The position numbers and the translations under genes were made by a program. A model generated the notes under the pieces. It was not told where the DNA came from. It did no database searches and saw only the letters and a list, made by a program, of their open reading frames with translations. From Hippophae tibetana (lineage: Eukaryota > Streptophyta > Magnoliopsida > Rosales > Elaeagnaceae), in the NCBI GenBank assembly GCA_037013495.1, contig CM072807.1:33894802-33958801 (forward strand): a DNA stretch of 64,000 nucleotides, read 5' to 3'. Below are positions 24,029 through 36,095 of this stretch, in pieces. Within the stretch, counting starts at the first letter, position 1. Each line of letters opens with the position of its first letter.

Positions 24029-25730
24029 TGTTGGGATTTCATGTGTGTGCCTATATGGTGAGAATTTAAAGTTTTCCTATCACCACTTGGCTCAATACAC
24101 AAAAGGACCTCATTTGTATGATAATTGCAACCAAGATTTTCTCTTAAGCATTTCAAAAAACACCTAATATGCACTAAATAAAATAAAAAAAACTCATCTA
24201 CCTTATTTCTAGAGATAATGAAGATTATATTTACCTTAAGAGATTGTCAAATCTCTTGAGTAGAGGGAAGTCGATTTCCCTTCTAGATCTCTTGCAAAAT
24301 CACCTCTCTTTTGAGAGCACCTCTTGGTTCACCTTGAACCTAAACAACTAACTACCACACCTCTTAGATAGATGGATGTAGAGTTCAGGACTTAGATCTA
24401 ACCACCTAGCAAGAAGAGATGAGAGAAGAGAACTTTGGCCCAGGGTTGAACCACTTAGGTTTTGGCCTTGAGCAAGCCTTTCCAAGTTTTGGCCTAGGAG
24501 AAGGAAAAACTTGGTTGTTGAAAATGGAAGATTTTGAGTAGGGTTTTGGAGGCAGAATATTAGCTCTATTTGCCTCAATTATGCCTCCTTAAATAAGCAA
24601 GGTTTAGGGAAACTCTTTGTGTAAGGTTTGAATCAATTACACAAATTCCACTAGCCTTGTTTAGCCATCTTATGCTCTCTTTAATCTCAACTTGTGATTG
24701 GTTTAATAAATTAATTTGTGAACAAATAATATTATTCTATTATCCTTATGCATTCAAACATTATACCAAATAATATTTGCATAACTTCACAAATTTATTT
24801 ACGGTCTAAGCATGTCATATTATGACATTTTATTTTATCATTTCATCTCATGTATTTTATCTTATACATTATTATGAAATGTAAAATACTCGTTGTTTCT
24901 CTTCAGTTGGTGTGACCGTATAAAGGATCTATATCATCTTGGCAATAATATAAAACTTTATATTATTGATTATAAGAGGTTTTATCATTACATTATAGTT
25001 TTCCAAATGACAAAGTAATTATTTATTTGATCCACTAATTTTGAGTCCATTCTTGTCACATGATATTATGAATAATATGAAAAATAGGATCATGTCACTT
25101 TTGCATTATATTAATTTTATTGGTCTCTCAAGTAAATTATAACTACAACTACATCAGTTATATTGCATGTGATATAGATTTCTTCCGCACATGTTGTACA
25201 CAACGAACTACTATTTCATTCCTATCATAAGATAGTATTTAAATAGCAATCACATTATATACTTCTCATGTGAAAAACCTACACATTTCATATCTAAGAT
25301 CTAAAGACACAATGGAAACATTAATGACACAAAACACAATCCATATAATGTTCCATCTAGTTAGGTCATGTTCAATATATAAAATACATATTTTATATAC
25401 TCATGTCATTAAAAGATAATCCCTTATCAACATTTATAGAACTACAATGTACTTTTAATCGACATAACAATCTTTCACGGCAATTAATGTTCCTCCTTAA
25501 TTACCACAATTGTGAACATATTTAGGATTACATGTTTCTCATTTTAAGAGTTCTATGGTTCAAGACCAAGTGCATCTTTTTGAATACTTCCAAAATATAA
25601 CATGTTAATCTCAAGGAACAAGAATACATAATATTCAAAATCATGAACAATACATAAATCTTTATCAAAAAGAATAAATTTTAAAACGTACATCCTTCAA
25701 TATTATAATTAGTAAGTTTGTGTCCTAACT
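24029..25730 (-). repeat. LTR of an older Copia-type element
   Basis: In plus orientation it begins TGTTGGGATT right after the PBS and ends ...TGTCCTAAC(T) at 25730, so in sense it starts (A)GTTAGGACA and ends CCCAACA. The near-palindromic ends (TGTTGGGA / TCCTAACT), the PBS and the length of 1.7 kb fit an LTR. There is no second copy in the window, so the right border rests on the terminal match only. The inside is AT-rich and non-coding. Confidence 0.45.
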
Positions 25731-27058
25731 AATATTTTATGATAAAATTTTGAAATGAAATGAACCCAAAATCGGTATTTAGGAATCAAATAGTGGAGAC
25801 TACCCTTTTGAGATATTATTTGAGCCTTGATTTCCTTTATTCTGTGTGAAATAATTTATTTCTAATCAAAACACTTATTCTATTTCTTCAAAATTTTAGG
25901 TGATCTCTATAGGTATTAGCATTGAATGTATGGATTGTCTCATCTTAATAGAGTGTCGTATATTTATTTTTTATTTGCTTAGATTAAATTGTTTAAGTAG
26001 AAATTGATAGTACATGTCTTTATCTCATTCATGCATGACTTCTATCAAAAAGAGACATATCTGTGGTTACCTAAACCAAAATCAAACATAAAAGCTACAA
26101 AATTAACCATTTATCAAATTCCTACAAAAATATACAATCTACACATGGGACCACTCTCTAAAAATATGTTGAAAAATCTCTCAAAAAATAGAGAGATAAA
26201 GAATATATAGTATAATCCACATACTACGAAGTTTTTAGCCTTAAACAATTGTGAGAGTTGCTTAGTACAAAAGAAATATAGGAAATAATTCCCTTAGAAG
26301 TCATTGCATTTATTTTCCTATACTTTTAAAAGGCATATGTCTTGAAATTTTTGCTTACTGAGTTTGATTGATGTATGAAAATAATATATATGATATCTTT
26401 ATAATTTATACATTCGATTCCTTTCATGAGATCAAAGTTATGCACTATTTTGAGCATTTCTTCTTTTATAAGTATGTGGACTTATTAGTTCATTTCTAAA
26501 CATAAAATATATTTGCATACACCTTAGTATGAGTGCTTGAACCTATAGGAATCAGTGAATTGAGAGTGTTGACTTGTGAGGAGTAGAGTCGAAGTGAATT
26601 CAAATTGCTAACATTGAAATTAGGTGAAGTGAAAGCGAAACATTTTTTATTAAAATATGAAAGTGATTTTTTACTAATTATTTTAGTAAATCATGAATGT
26701 TTAAGAAATTAGAATAATCTATGCTTAAAGGTTTTAATTATACAACTTAAATAAAATTTTAAGCATGAAAATTTTTGTGTTTTATTTTACTTTGTTATTT
26801 TACTTGTTATACTTGTTTTTTTACATTTTGTTTTATTTTAAAGATTGTTTTATTTAGTTTAATATTTGTGGGTATCATTACTGAAAACCCTCACGAGACT
26901 TAAACTCGTACACTAGGGAAACCTAAGGGTTTAAAGGATTGTTGTATATGCCAAATGCAACAATGGCAATCCATGCAAGTAATTTATGATAGTTTAATTT
27001 TTAGTTTTTACTGCTTTTCTTACTAAAGGACTAGCAAGAAGCTGGTTGGGGGTTGTAA
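25731..27058 (+). other. Gypsy family G 3' untranslated region with purine tract
   Basis: No coding frame. It aligns in blocks with 38540-40021: 'gagactac', 'gatgatctctatagg'-like text, 'ttcatgagatca', 'gagacttaaactc', 'agggtttaaag' and 'ctagcaagaagct' in the same order. It ends with 'gctggttgggggttgtaa' before the LTR start, a plausible polypurine tract. Confidence 0.5.
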
Positions 27059-28605
27059 TGAGTGCTTAAAAGGCACTAAAATTATCATAATTTAAAATAC
27101 TTTAATTGATTAAATAGATTTATCTTTGTATGATTTTATCATTTTTATATAAATTTGTATTTTTAGAATCACAAGTATTTTTATTGTTTTTTAGGTATTT
27201 TTGCTTCAAATATAATTTAAATAGTCAAAAAATGAAAACATGGACAAAACTGCCTAGTCACGCGCACACCCATGCCAAGTCCTGTGTGTGCCAGTGCATT
27301 TCATGCCTATCTTGCTGCCAATCATGTGTGTGCTAGCATCCACACACTTGTGCCAACCTATCCAATCGTGTTCAAGACCAATTTTTGAGATATTTTCCCA
27401 TTTTTAAGTCTTTTTCTCACCTATAAAAGGACCATCTGCCCTAATCTCAAAACACACAATTTCTCAACTCTTTTCTCTCTCTATCTTTCTCTCTCTAGAA
27501 AGCTTTCTTAATTTTTTTAGTTTTAAATTTCTTCTCTTTTTGAGAAGAACTAGTTATGATTTTATAAATTTCTAGTTTTTTATTCAATAAATTGATATGC
27601 AAATACGTTTGAAGGTTTTCAAGAAACAGAATTAGCATTAAAGTTCTGTAAGGATTCTTTTTAGGTATAATTTTAAAGTGAATTCTATACAGTTATTTTT
27701 AGGTTTTATTCTTATATCTTATATTTAATTTGTTTGTGATTAAATTTAATATTGCTGACTATTTATAAATATGATATAATAATTACGTAGTTATGCTTGC
27801 GAAATATTAAATAGGTAAAACATTTTTATAAAATAAATTTATTTTTTTATTCAATATTTTATATTAAGGATGTTAGAGAAAAATATATTATTTTCATTAC
27901 AAACTTAAATCTGAAAATTATATTTTAAGATTTAATTATCCGGTCTCATTTAGAGTAATGCCCTTTTATTTATTGGTACAATTGTCCAGTAGTTAGAGTG
28001 AAACTCTATTTCAAAAGTTTTTATAAAAACTATTATTCGAAAATATATTGATAATATATTTTCAGTAATGGTGTCATTTAAATGGTTCACTTTCAATATC
28101 TTAGAAAAAAAGAATTAATTTGAAGTTACAAAATTAATTATCGACCCCACCTATAGGTGTTAATTGATTTTTTTTAGTTAATAAAGAATATCTAACCTCA
28201 CCAAAGGTGGTACATATATAAAAAAAAAAGAATCAATAAATATCAATTTATATCTTTAATAACCTAAATAATATGAGCAAGCATAATTAACTCAATTATT
28301 ATATCCATAAATACTCAATTATTATGAATGATAAAAATTTGCTTAATTATTTATTAAATTCATATCTATGTTTATTTTTTTTATGTTATTAGATTAGGAA
28401 ACACACAAAAAATCAAAATATTGTGACCAAATGTTTAGGATTTAATTTCGTTTTTAAAAGTTCGAACAATAAATTTAAAATCACATATATTTATTCCTTA
28501 GATCGACCTTGGGAGTATACTTGTCATTTTCTATAAAATGATTTGTGCACTTGCAAACATTTTACAAATATAAAATCAAAGTATTTGTAAAATCGATATT
28601 GCTAG
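27059..28605 (+). repeat. Gypsy LTR, family G copy 2
   Basis: Starts TGAGTGCTTAAAAGG after the purine tract, as at 40022 (TGAGTGCTTAAAAG) and, reversed, 38466 (TGGGTGCTCAAAAG). The 3' third matches 4131-4684 and 43700-44100. It contains a TATA box at 27422-27428 followed by a CT-rich initiator-like stretch (27470-27500). The right end, near 'cgatattgcta', is cut by a Copia gag fragment before any PBS. Confidence 0.6.
27421..27430 (+). promoter_or_regulatory. LTR promoter TATA box
   Basis: CTATAAAAGG in the middle of an LTR, followed after about 45 bases by a CT-rich run with repeated 'tctctct'. Homologous positions in two other family G LTRs also carry TATA boxes (37927-37935 minus strand; 43035-43042). 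This is the U3/R promoter of the element. Confidence 0.6.
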
Positions 28606-28770
28606 CAATTGGAATCAAAAGGGCATTAATGTTATTTTTAGTTATGTGACTACTAATGAGTTTCATCATATTTCTCATGTTGATACTGCTAAGCATGCTT
28701 GGGATATTTTAGAGGTTACCTATGAGGGAACCACACAAGTTAAACGAACTAAAGTTTACATGCTTTGTAA
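28606..28770 (+). pseudogene. Copia gag N-terminal fragment
   Basis: One open frame of about 50 codons: 'NQKGINVIFSYVTTNEFHHI', then 'HVDTAKHAWDILEVTYEG' and 'TTQVKRTKVYML'. It matches the same gag region as 'MDEFRHIFDYETAKDAWNAL' at 21734. It begins right at the cut end of the Gypsy LTR and passes into an LTR remnant of family R at about 28771. It is a stranded piece, not a gene. Confidence 0.65.
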
Positions 28771-29640
28771 GCCTTTCCAAATAATTTTAAGGATAGTTTT
28801 GTAATTAACCTTTGATCTTGGGTTTCTACTCATGCTATTTAATCATACCATTGGCTCACAATTTTGTTAACTCATAAGAGCATTATTCTCTTCATCTTAA
28901 CCTCTCTCTTGTTTTGAAAATATAAAATCATAATTTTTTATGCTTCTTTATTTAGTTAATCTATCAAACATTAGTGATTGTGTTTGATTGATTAATAAGC
29001 CTAATTGTTTTATGATATTTTGGTCATATGTTCTAATAGATTCTTCTTTGTTTTTGTTCTTGATCATTTGGTTTGATTATTAATCTTTAAAGAAGCTATC
29101 TTTGTTAAACTTGTGCCTAAACTGATTGTTCTTGGGTTGCTAATTGATTTTGATTTATCTGATATATTTATTAAATCATCTAGTTAGGATTGTTCATTAT
29201 TGAATCTACTCTAGGATACACACTTGCACTTTTGTTATTGTGTTAATTTTTCAGGTGCTTGTTGAATAGGTTTGCTTGCTTATGTGACTCAAGTTATCAA
29301 AACATTGTTTCAGATATGAACGCCTTTTCTTTTATGTAGACATTATAATGAAAGCAATGTCTTGTAAGTAGATTACTTGGGGGCAATACTTTGGTAGGTA
29401 GTTTGAGTCCTAGCCTTGTAAATGGACCTCATTTTTCATAGTGGATAGTTAGGTTGTCTGATAGACAAGTGTTTTCCTCTTAGGTCATTGGTATGACATA
29501 GATTGTCTCCACCTAAAAATCTCATGCGTCAATCTTTATATTTGTACATTAGTTTGGCCATTTTGCAAATTTTCAATTTATTATACTTCTTCAAATTATC
29601 TTTCACAACCCTCTTTAGGTAACATGATCCGTAACTAAAA
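28771..29640 (+). repeat. Copia LTR remnant, family R copy 2
   Basis: Aligns with 1-870 and 30451-31195 in block order (see the first feature). It lacks the GATCGATC-rich first part of the LTR. It is followed by 3' internal sequence and then a further LTR, so I read it as the truncated 5' LTR of an element whose interior is almost wholly deleted. Confidence 0.55.
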
Positions 29641-29979
29641 AATCTTTTTTCTCTTACCAAAGTTAATTGAGGAGTAGAGTTATTGATTGAGAATTTAACT
29701 TTGAAAAATATTGTTTTGAAATATTACACATTGGGGGAGTTATGTTTTTAATTTCTATCTAATGATTACTCACTATTATGAATATTCTTTGCTTTTTTAT
29801 TGTTATATATTGAATTAACAAACAATGAGTCTTTCAGGACAAGTTGCTTCGGTATTTATGTTTTTGAGTTTCAGTGTAAACATAAGCTTTAAAGATTTAA
29901 GGAAAGATAGTTTCACCAGATCATAGAGGTTTTGTAATGAGAGAGAGGTTTTGTCACATGAATATGCCAAAGGAAGGAT
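29641..29979 (+). other. Residual 3' internal sequence of a deleted Copia element
   Basis: Matches 3700-4013 closely ('gaatattcttt', 'caatgagtctttc', 'gagagagaggttttgtcac', 'gaatatgccaaag'). It ends in the purine-rich 'ccaaaggaaggat' before the TG of the 3' LTR. No gag or pol remains. Confidence 0.55.
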
Positions 29980-31195
29980 TGTAAAGTCTATGAGTGTTGG
30001 TGATATTCGCGAACAAAATATCTTAATGTAATTTTAGTTTCTAAGTGTGTATTTCAAAAATATTTTCAAGCAAAAGAAACGAATGAGCTTCAATGAACAC
30101 ATCCCAAGTATATCTCTCTTCCCATATATGTTAGATTTCATATTAGACACATAGAAACATGGTGCATATAGGTTACTCGATTGATCGAGATATGAATAGA
30201 TCGATTAAGCTTCATTACCTAAATGGATTAATTTTTACATAACCAGATCGATCGAGGAATTTGATCGAGATTAATGAGTAGATCAATCCACTTATTTTAG
30301 ATTAAATTAATTGTTTTACTAGATCAATCAAGGTTGAATAGATTGATCGAATATCAATGTTCGATCAATCGAGCCGTCAAGTTTTCAAGTTTGACCCAAT
30401 TTTTACTCCAATTAATTTATTTTATTACTATATTGTCCTTATGTCTTAAAACTCTTTTAAATATTTTCAAGGCTAGATTTGTAATAAACTTTTGACCTAG
30501 GTTTCTACTCATACTATTTAATCATACCATTAGCTCACAATTTTTTTAACCACACAATAGCATTATTAAGCATTATTTTCTTCATATTATTCTCTCTCTT
30601 GTTTTGCTGAAACTATTCAAGTAGGCTTTTTCATTGAGTTAATTTTTCGAATATTTGTGGTTGTGTTTGATGAATTAACAAGCCTACAATATTTGTGATA
30701 TTATGTTTTAAAATGATTGTTCTAGGGTTGCTAGTTGATTTTGATTTATGTGATATATTTGTTAAATCATCTAGTAAGAATTGTTCATTATTGAATCTTC
30801 TTTATGACACATATTTGCACTTGTATTATTGTGCTAACCTTTTAGGTACCAGTTGTACATGTTTGATTAACTCATGTGACTCAAGTTCATCAAAACATTG
30901 GTCTAAATTCAAAAATCTTTCTTGTAAAGTCTATGATAAAAGCAGCGGCTTGTAAGTAGATTACTTGATGGATAGTTTGAGTTATAGCCTTGTAATTGGA
31001 CCTTATTTTTCATAGAGGGTTTTTTCTCTTATGTCATTAGTGTGACCTAGTTGTTTTCACCTAAAAATCTCGTATGTTAATATTTATACTTCCAAAATAA
31101 TTTTTTTATATGCAATTGTATGTCTGGGTATTCTACTAAATTTTTATTTATGATACTTCCACTAATATTCTGTTCACTCGTCTTCTAGCTAATAG
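29980..31195 (+). repeat. Copia 3' LTR with GATCGATC-motif cluster (family R copy 3)
   Basis: Begins TGTAAAGTCTATGAGTGTTGG directly after the purine tract, like 4014 and the 14264-23474 LTR. 30165-30375 holds about eight imperfect copies of a palindromic GATCGATC/GATTGATC motif. From 30361 on it matches 1-870. The end near 31195 (agatct) is an estimate based on where similarity to the other copies stops. Confidence 0.6.
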
Positions 31196-32949
31196 ATCTA
31201 TAACTAAAAAAAGAAACTTTTCAAGAAGCATAATTTTTTTTAATTTTTTGATTATTTATTATATATTTAACTTATTTAATACAAATTTAAGTTAATTATA
31301 ATAAATAACTAGGTATGGAATTAATAATATCATATTTTTTTATTTTCTAACATCCGTGATGAAATTAACTAAATAATGTTAGGTTTTAAATGATAATGAA
31401 TATTGATAAAGTCCTAAATGAAGGTAACTTTATGATAATTGTTTAAACCTGGCTAAAATCCACACTATTCGCACATATAGAGGGTATCTGGGCGAGCCCA
31501 CAATTCTTGATCATTTAACCCATTCCTTTCACCCTTTCTCAGCCTCGAACCTAAGACCTAGCCCTTAAGTACATCAGGTTCTTAGAAGTTGGTTCTATCT
31601 AGTGTATTGAATTCACTTTCTCATCAAAATAAATAAATTCTTGTAACTTCTTTCTCTTTATATTATGAATTATTTAGTAATCTTATTATATTTGTTAATT
31701 TAATGTCTAACAAAATAATTCATTATGATTATAGGAAATTTCAAGCCCTAAATTATGATTTAATATATATGAATTGTGTTATAATATGAATAAAGTTTCA
31801 ATTATTAATTTCTTAACGTATTTAATTTTTTGTTTAAATGTCAAAGCATGTTAATTCTTAAATTAACTATACAAGTAATTTGATATTTACTTTTGTTTAT
31901 TGTTAGCTTATGAAGTAGTACAAAATTGTTAATTTTTGTAATTAAAATAAAAAAATTTATTTTTATTAAAATTAGAATTAAATGTTTAGGTTATAAATTA
32001 TTAACAATATCAATTTCATCGAATTAAGTTATTACTTTTTTGGATTGTAATGCAATAAATGAATTAAATCTAATAGTTATAATTTTAAATTGTTCATGAG
32101 TTAGGTTGATTAATAATTGATTTGTTAATCAATTATAAAGTAAGAAGTAGGAAATTTTAAGCGAACTTAAATTCCTAAAGTTAAAATCAAGAAAAATGAA
32201 AGGGATCCTAAATTTATTATATAAATTTAGGATTTGAAAACTGAATAGGTCATAACATGACAAATTTAATTATAATTTAGTGGCAAGAAAAATCCCATAA
32301 TCACATATTTTTCTTATTAATTTAAAGTTTTGTACTTTTTAATATGTTTTTATTCTTGCATATTATTTTTGTTTTTTGCTAAAACATTTAAAAACCATCT
32401 ATTCATTTTATTTGTGACATTTTAAGATTTTATTTTAAACTAGTAATTAATATTCTTTGCAAGTAATGACCCATACTTGTAGTTATATTTATAATGACAC
32501 AATTTTAAAAAGTAGAAAAAAAATAGTTAAATATTTGATAGTTTAATTTAGACATCATCACAAACTTAATTTTCTCTCCCCTAAAACACATCAAATCCCC
32601 CAAAAATCATGCTTTTTCCCCTTAAATCCTTCAAATTTCTTTATACAATTCGCATTCCTAAGTGATTTCTAGCCATTCTTTGAAAGATTTTTTCAAATCT
32701 TTCATAAGTTCTTAGAGAGTTCATTTTCAAAAAGAGGTATTCATCAAGATTCATCTTCGTCAAAAAAAAAAAAAGATCATACAAATCACAAGTTAGTGAT
32801 CCACAATTTCTAAAATAATTATTGGATTATTTTTCTGATTGTTTCGAATTATTTTTGAGATTTTTGGATTAAAGAGTACCAAACCCTAAATTAGTCTAAG
32901 AGAGGGTGAAGGGAATTGTTTGGGGTAATTTCTAGAATATTGTTTCTTA
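31196..32949 (+). other. AT-rich DNA without recognisable genes
   Basis: Very AT-rich with no reading frame of interest on either strand. 32550-32760 is pyrimidine-rich and could be the leader of the transposon-protein pseudogene that follows. A possible SINE is listed separately. Confidence 0.4.
31445..31610 (-). mobile_element. Possible SINE-like fragment
   Basis: A short block less AT-rich than its surroundings. On the minus strand it contains 'ggtcttaggttcgaggct', resembling the pol III B box (GGTTCGAnnCC) used by tRNA-derived SINEs. I find no clear A box, poly-A tail or target duplication, so this is only a suggestion. Confidence 0.2.
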
Positions 32950-33510
32950 ATTTTGAAATTTGTGTGAGACCCTAATTTTTAAGAGCTTGATTCAATATAA
33001 ATCTCCCAAAAGAAACCAATGTGATACTAGAAAGGAAAAGAAAATCCCTGTAGAATATAATAGAGCCAAATTTGTTAGTGCAATGGCTAAACTTAGGTTT
33101 AACAAGGCCACTAAAATTAGTAAAAAAAAGTTATAGTAGAAATGGGAATGGAATATCAAATTAGACATGATAGTAATTTTGAAGAGATTACGGACATAAT
33201 AGCGACACTTGGATGGAGAGGGGTTATTAACAACCTAGAAGCCACTATTGAGCCCATCATTTAGGAATTCTACGCGAATGTTCTTGACACTATTGACAAT
33301 AAGGTAAAGGTTTAGGGTGTACATGTTTTGTTTGGCTCATCAGATATCAATTCTTATTATGGTATGATGGATGTGACTTAAGGTGAATACAAAACTTATT
33401 TGGAAAATATGGACTATATAGAGGTAATAGAAACCCTAGTAGTAGAGGAGGCTGAATGAAAATATTTCAATGGGAAACATAAGGGTTTTGAAGCTAAACA
33501 TTTAACTAAG

Positions 33511-35495
33511 TGTTGTCTCTTTTGGAGATCATAAAACGTGAGAGCATACACGGTCACAAGTAATAAAATTTGATAAGTAAGTTATCATTCCCACGGAGAT
33601 TTGTTACTACAGTTTGTTGAGTACTAAAATTATCTCTCTCTGATTTTATCCAAAACGATCGTTGATTTGGAATGAATTTAAGAAAAAAGTTTAATAAAAA
33701 AATAAAAGAAATCTAGGATTGCAGTTTTTCACCAAATTAATCCACTTGAATCATGTTATTTTCTTTTGATTTATATTTTTTAGTACATTTAATTTGTCAA
33801 CCGAAAACTTCTAATTTTATCCATACATCTCTTCTGAGCCGTATAAACACACCTCGTTAAATTAATTCACTATATTCCTATGAGAATTAAATTCACCAAG
33901 ATTCATTACGTTCTAAGTTCTCAAATGGCCCCACATACAATTAGGGTATATTCATATCCTTCATCATACATGTCATTCTATCTATGAGCAATATATACAA
34001 AAATGCCTCTTCCAAGTTTATTTAAGTGCCACGGATCATTTGATAAAATTTGTAAATACTCAAAAGCATTAAGTACAAAATAGAATAAACAAATCGAACG
34101 TCTTATAAATCTCTCAAAAATAATTAAAATCAAAGCGTCATAAATTTAGATAAAATGCAACCCTAGAAAAATAAAATTACTTCATAAATTAAAAATTAAA
34201 ATTACAACAGTTAAGGAAAATGAGATGAAGAACAAAGAAAAATTAAATCATTTCAGATTGTAAATATTTGACACACGCAGAACACAACAGAAGCCAAAAA
34301 TGGCTTCTGCGTGTTCCACAGTCCACCCCCGAATACTACTAAAAATCTCAAACTCTAAACTCCCAAAAACATTTCTACTCTATCATACTATCCCCTATTT
34401 ATAACATCAAATTTCTAAAAAATATACATTTAAAAATATATTTTTTAATACACGCGGGGGACATATAGATATGGCGAAAATAATTAAATATTACGCACGG
34501 GGGACAAAATTGGTATCGAAAACGCAGTTAAAACTGAGTGGGAGAGCCGTCCGTTTCTGTTTTGCTTTTCAATAAACTCTGACACTTGTCGCGATCTGAT
34601 TCACTGAAATAAATAGTGGGACACATGGCAACACCTCATTGGTTGCAGGGAACGGGCATATGTGAATCGACCACACGGGAAAAGAGGCGCAAGAACGTGG
34701 GAGACAACGGCTACAACGCGTGCGTGATCATGCGCTTTCACGCTCACCGTAACATACCACGTGTCAGAACATGATTGGTTGAAAGATAAAGTGGGACACG
34801 TGGAAGCTTGTGATTTGTAGAATAACTGGGCATATGTGGATCGAACGCACAGGAAAAGAGGTGCGCGAACGTGGGGGGACAACGGCTAGAACGCGTCAGA
34901 CACATGGTTCCCACCCTACATGTCGGCCTGCGCGGCAAGTGGGCTTCACTCGTGCACCGAGCAGCATGATAGAAGAAACCCTGCTCCCACTCTCTTTGGT
35001 CGGGTTTGAATGACACGCACGTATCCTAACTGTTTACTCTTTGATCTTAAGGCTCCTGTGGCACCCGTGGATTATGGCGCGTGGGGATTCTCTCTCCTGC
35101 GTAGAAAATTCAAATTTAATTAATTGCATTTTGACACACAAATTTAATTCAAATTACATTATAAACTTTCTTTAATTACAATTAAGCCCTTTTCTAATTT
35201 AAATTAAATTTTAAACTTTTAATAATTAAAATTAAGCCCGATTTTAATTTAAATTATATTTTCGACTTTTATAAATTGCAATTAAGCACTCATTTATTTG
35301 AAATTATATTTTTGGACATAAATTTGCAATTAATTACGTTTTCAATTCAAATTATTTAATTTTCTTAAAATATATTCCTTAACAAATAAACAGTAAATAC
35401 TAATTTATTAAACTAAAATTAACTTAAAATGTGAAGAACATAGCAATTATAATTAATAAAACAGATGAAAATAACTATATAAAATACAGTTATCA
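33511..35495 (-). mobile_element. Solo LTR (1985 bp) with CTAAG target-site duplication
   Basis: Plus-strand ends TGTTGTCTC...CAGTTATCA, flanked by CTAAG at 33506-33510 and 35496-35500. The interrupted reading frame resumes exactly after it. There is no gag or pol, PBS or PPT inside, so it is one LTR left after recombination between two. Orientation is taken as minus because the minus strand near 33600 reads 'aaatctccgtgggaatgat', a motif usual near the 3' end of Tat-type Gypsy LTRs. 34440-35090 is much richer in G+C and CpG than the rest of the window and contains a tandem duplication and hairpins. A fragment of the same family lies at 48521-48766. Confidence 0.8.
34616..34910. repeat. Tandem duplication, period 175 bp, inside the solo LTR
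   Basis: 'gtgggacac' starts at 34616 and 34791. Both units continue with 'gggcatatgtg.atcga', 'gggaaaagagg.gc' or 'aggaaaagaggtgc', 'gaacgtggg' and 'acaacggcta.aacgcgt'. The units have clearly diverged, so the duplication is not recent. Just upstream, 34286-34310 is a hairpin (agaagcca / tggcttct). Confidence 0.7.
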
Positions 35496-36095
35496 CTAAG
35501 GTTTCTCATATTTGGAAATATTTTATCTATTCTAGACTCATGCCCACCACACTCTACAGTTCTGTGGACAAATATATTACACTTTTTAATAGCATCCAAA
35601 ATGAGCATGGATGTTGGAGAAATAATTAATCAATGGATGAGATCATTTGCAAACAATCATCATTTGAGTCATTTCTTCTCCCAATTTATTACTACTTTGT
35701 GTGTTAAAATGGGGATGAAATACCCAAAGGGTGAGGTTCTAACGTACATGAGTGAACTCACCTTAAGTACTAAAGGCACCCACATAAGGATAGCCTCTTC
35801 TTCTTTAAATATGTCCAAGATGAAATTGATGAGTTAAGAGAAGAGTTGACTTACATGAAAAATTATGTCCAAGAATACACTACCTAACATATTGAGTATA
35901 TAAGTGGGAAAAATTGCGTTCAGGGTGAATATATGCATAGTATCCATGAGATGTTACTGTTAACTCTCTCTCATATGGAAGATGATTCTAATCATTTGAG
36001 AGAACCCAAGAATCAAGGATATGGTTTTGGTTTTAGTTCACCCGAGCCCCCACATGGTTATAACCAAGGAACCAAAAACATGGATGACTGAATTC

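Larger units (their letters stand above)
32950..36095 (+). pseudogene. Plant transposon-protein-like ORF (PF20167-like), split by a solo LTR
   Basis: Part 1 (to 33510), in broken frame: 'YNRAKFVSAMAKLRFNKATK', then 'DSNFEEITDIIATLGWRGVI', 'EFYANVLDTIDNKV' and 'GVHVLFGSSDINSYYGMMDV', ending 'GFEAKHLT'. Part 2 from 35496: 'KVSHIWKYFIYSRLMPTTLY', then an open frame 35601-35837 with 'MDVGEIINQWMRSFANNHHL' and 'FITTLCVKMGMKYPKGEVLT'; text continues with 'MEDDSNHLREPKN' to about 36090. The R-G-W, E-F-Y-A-N and S-R-L-M-P-T-T stretches recall the 'putative plant transposon protein' domain (PF20167, named from memory), found in retroelement-borne ORFs of unknown biochemical role. At least four stops lie outside the insertion. 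Confidence 0.6.

Noticed and set aside
30165..30375. GATCGATC motif cluster as a CRISPR or satellite array
   Set aside because: Motifs are short, irregularly spaced and degenerate, with no constant repeat unit or spacers, and the DNA is plant.
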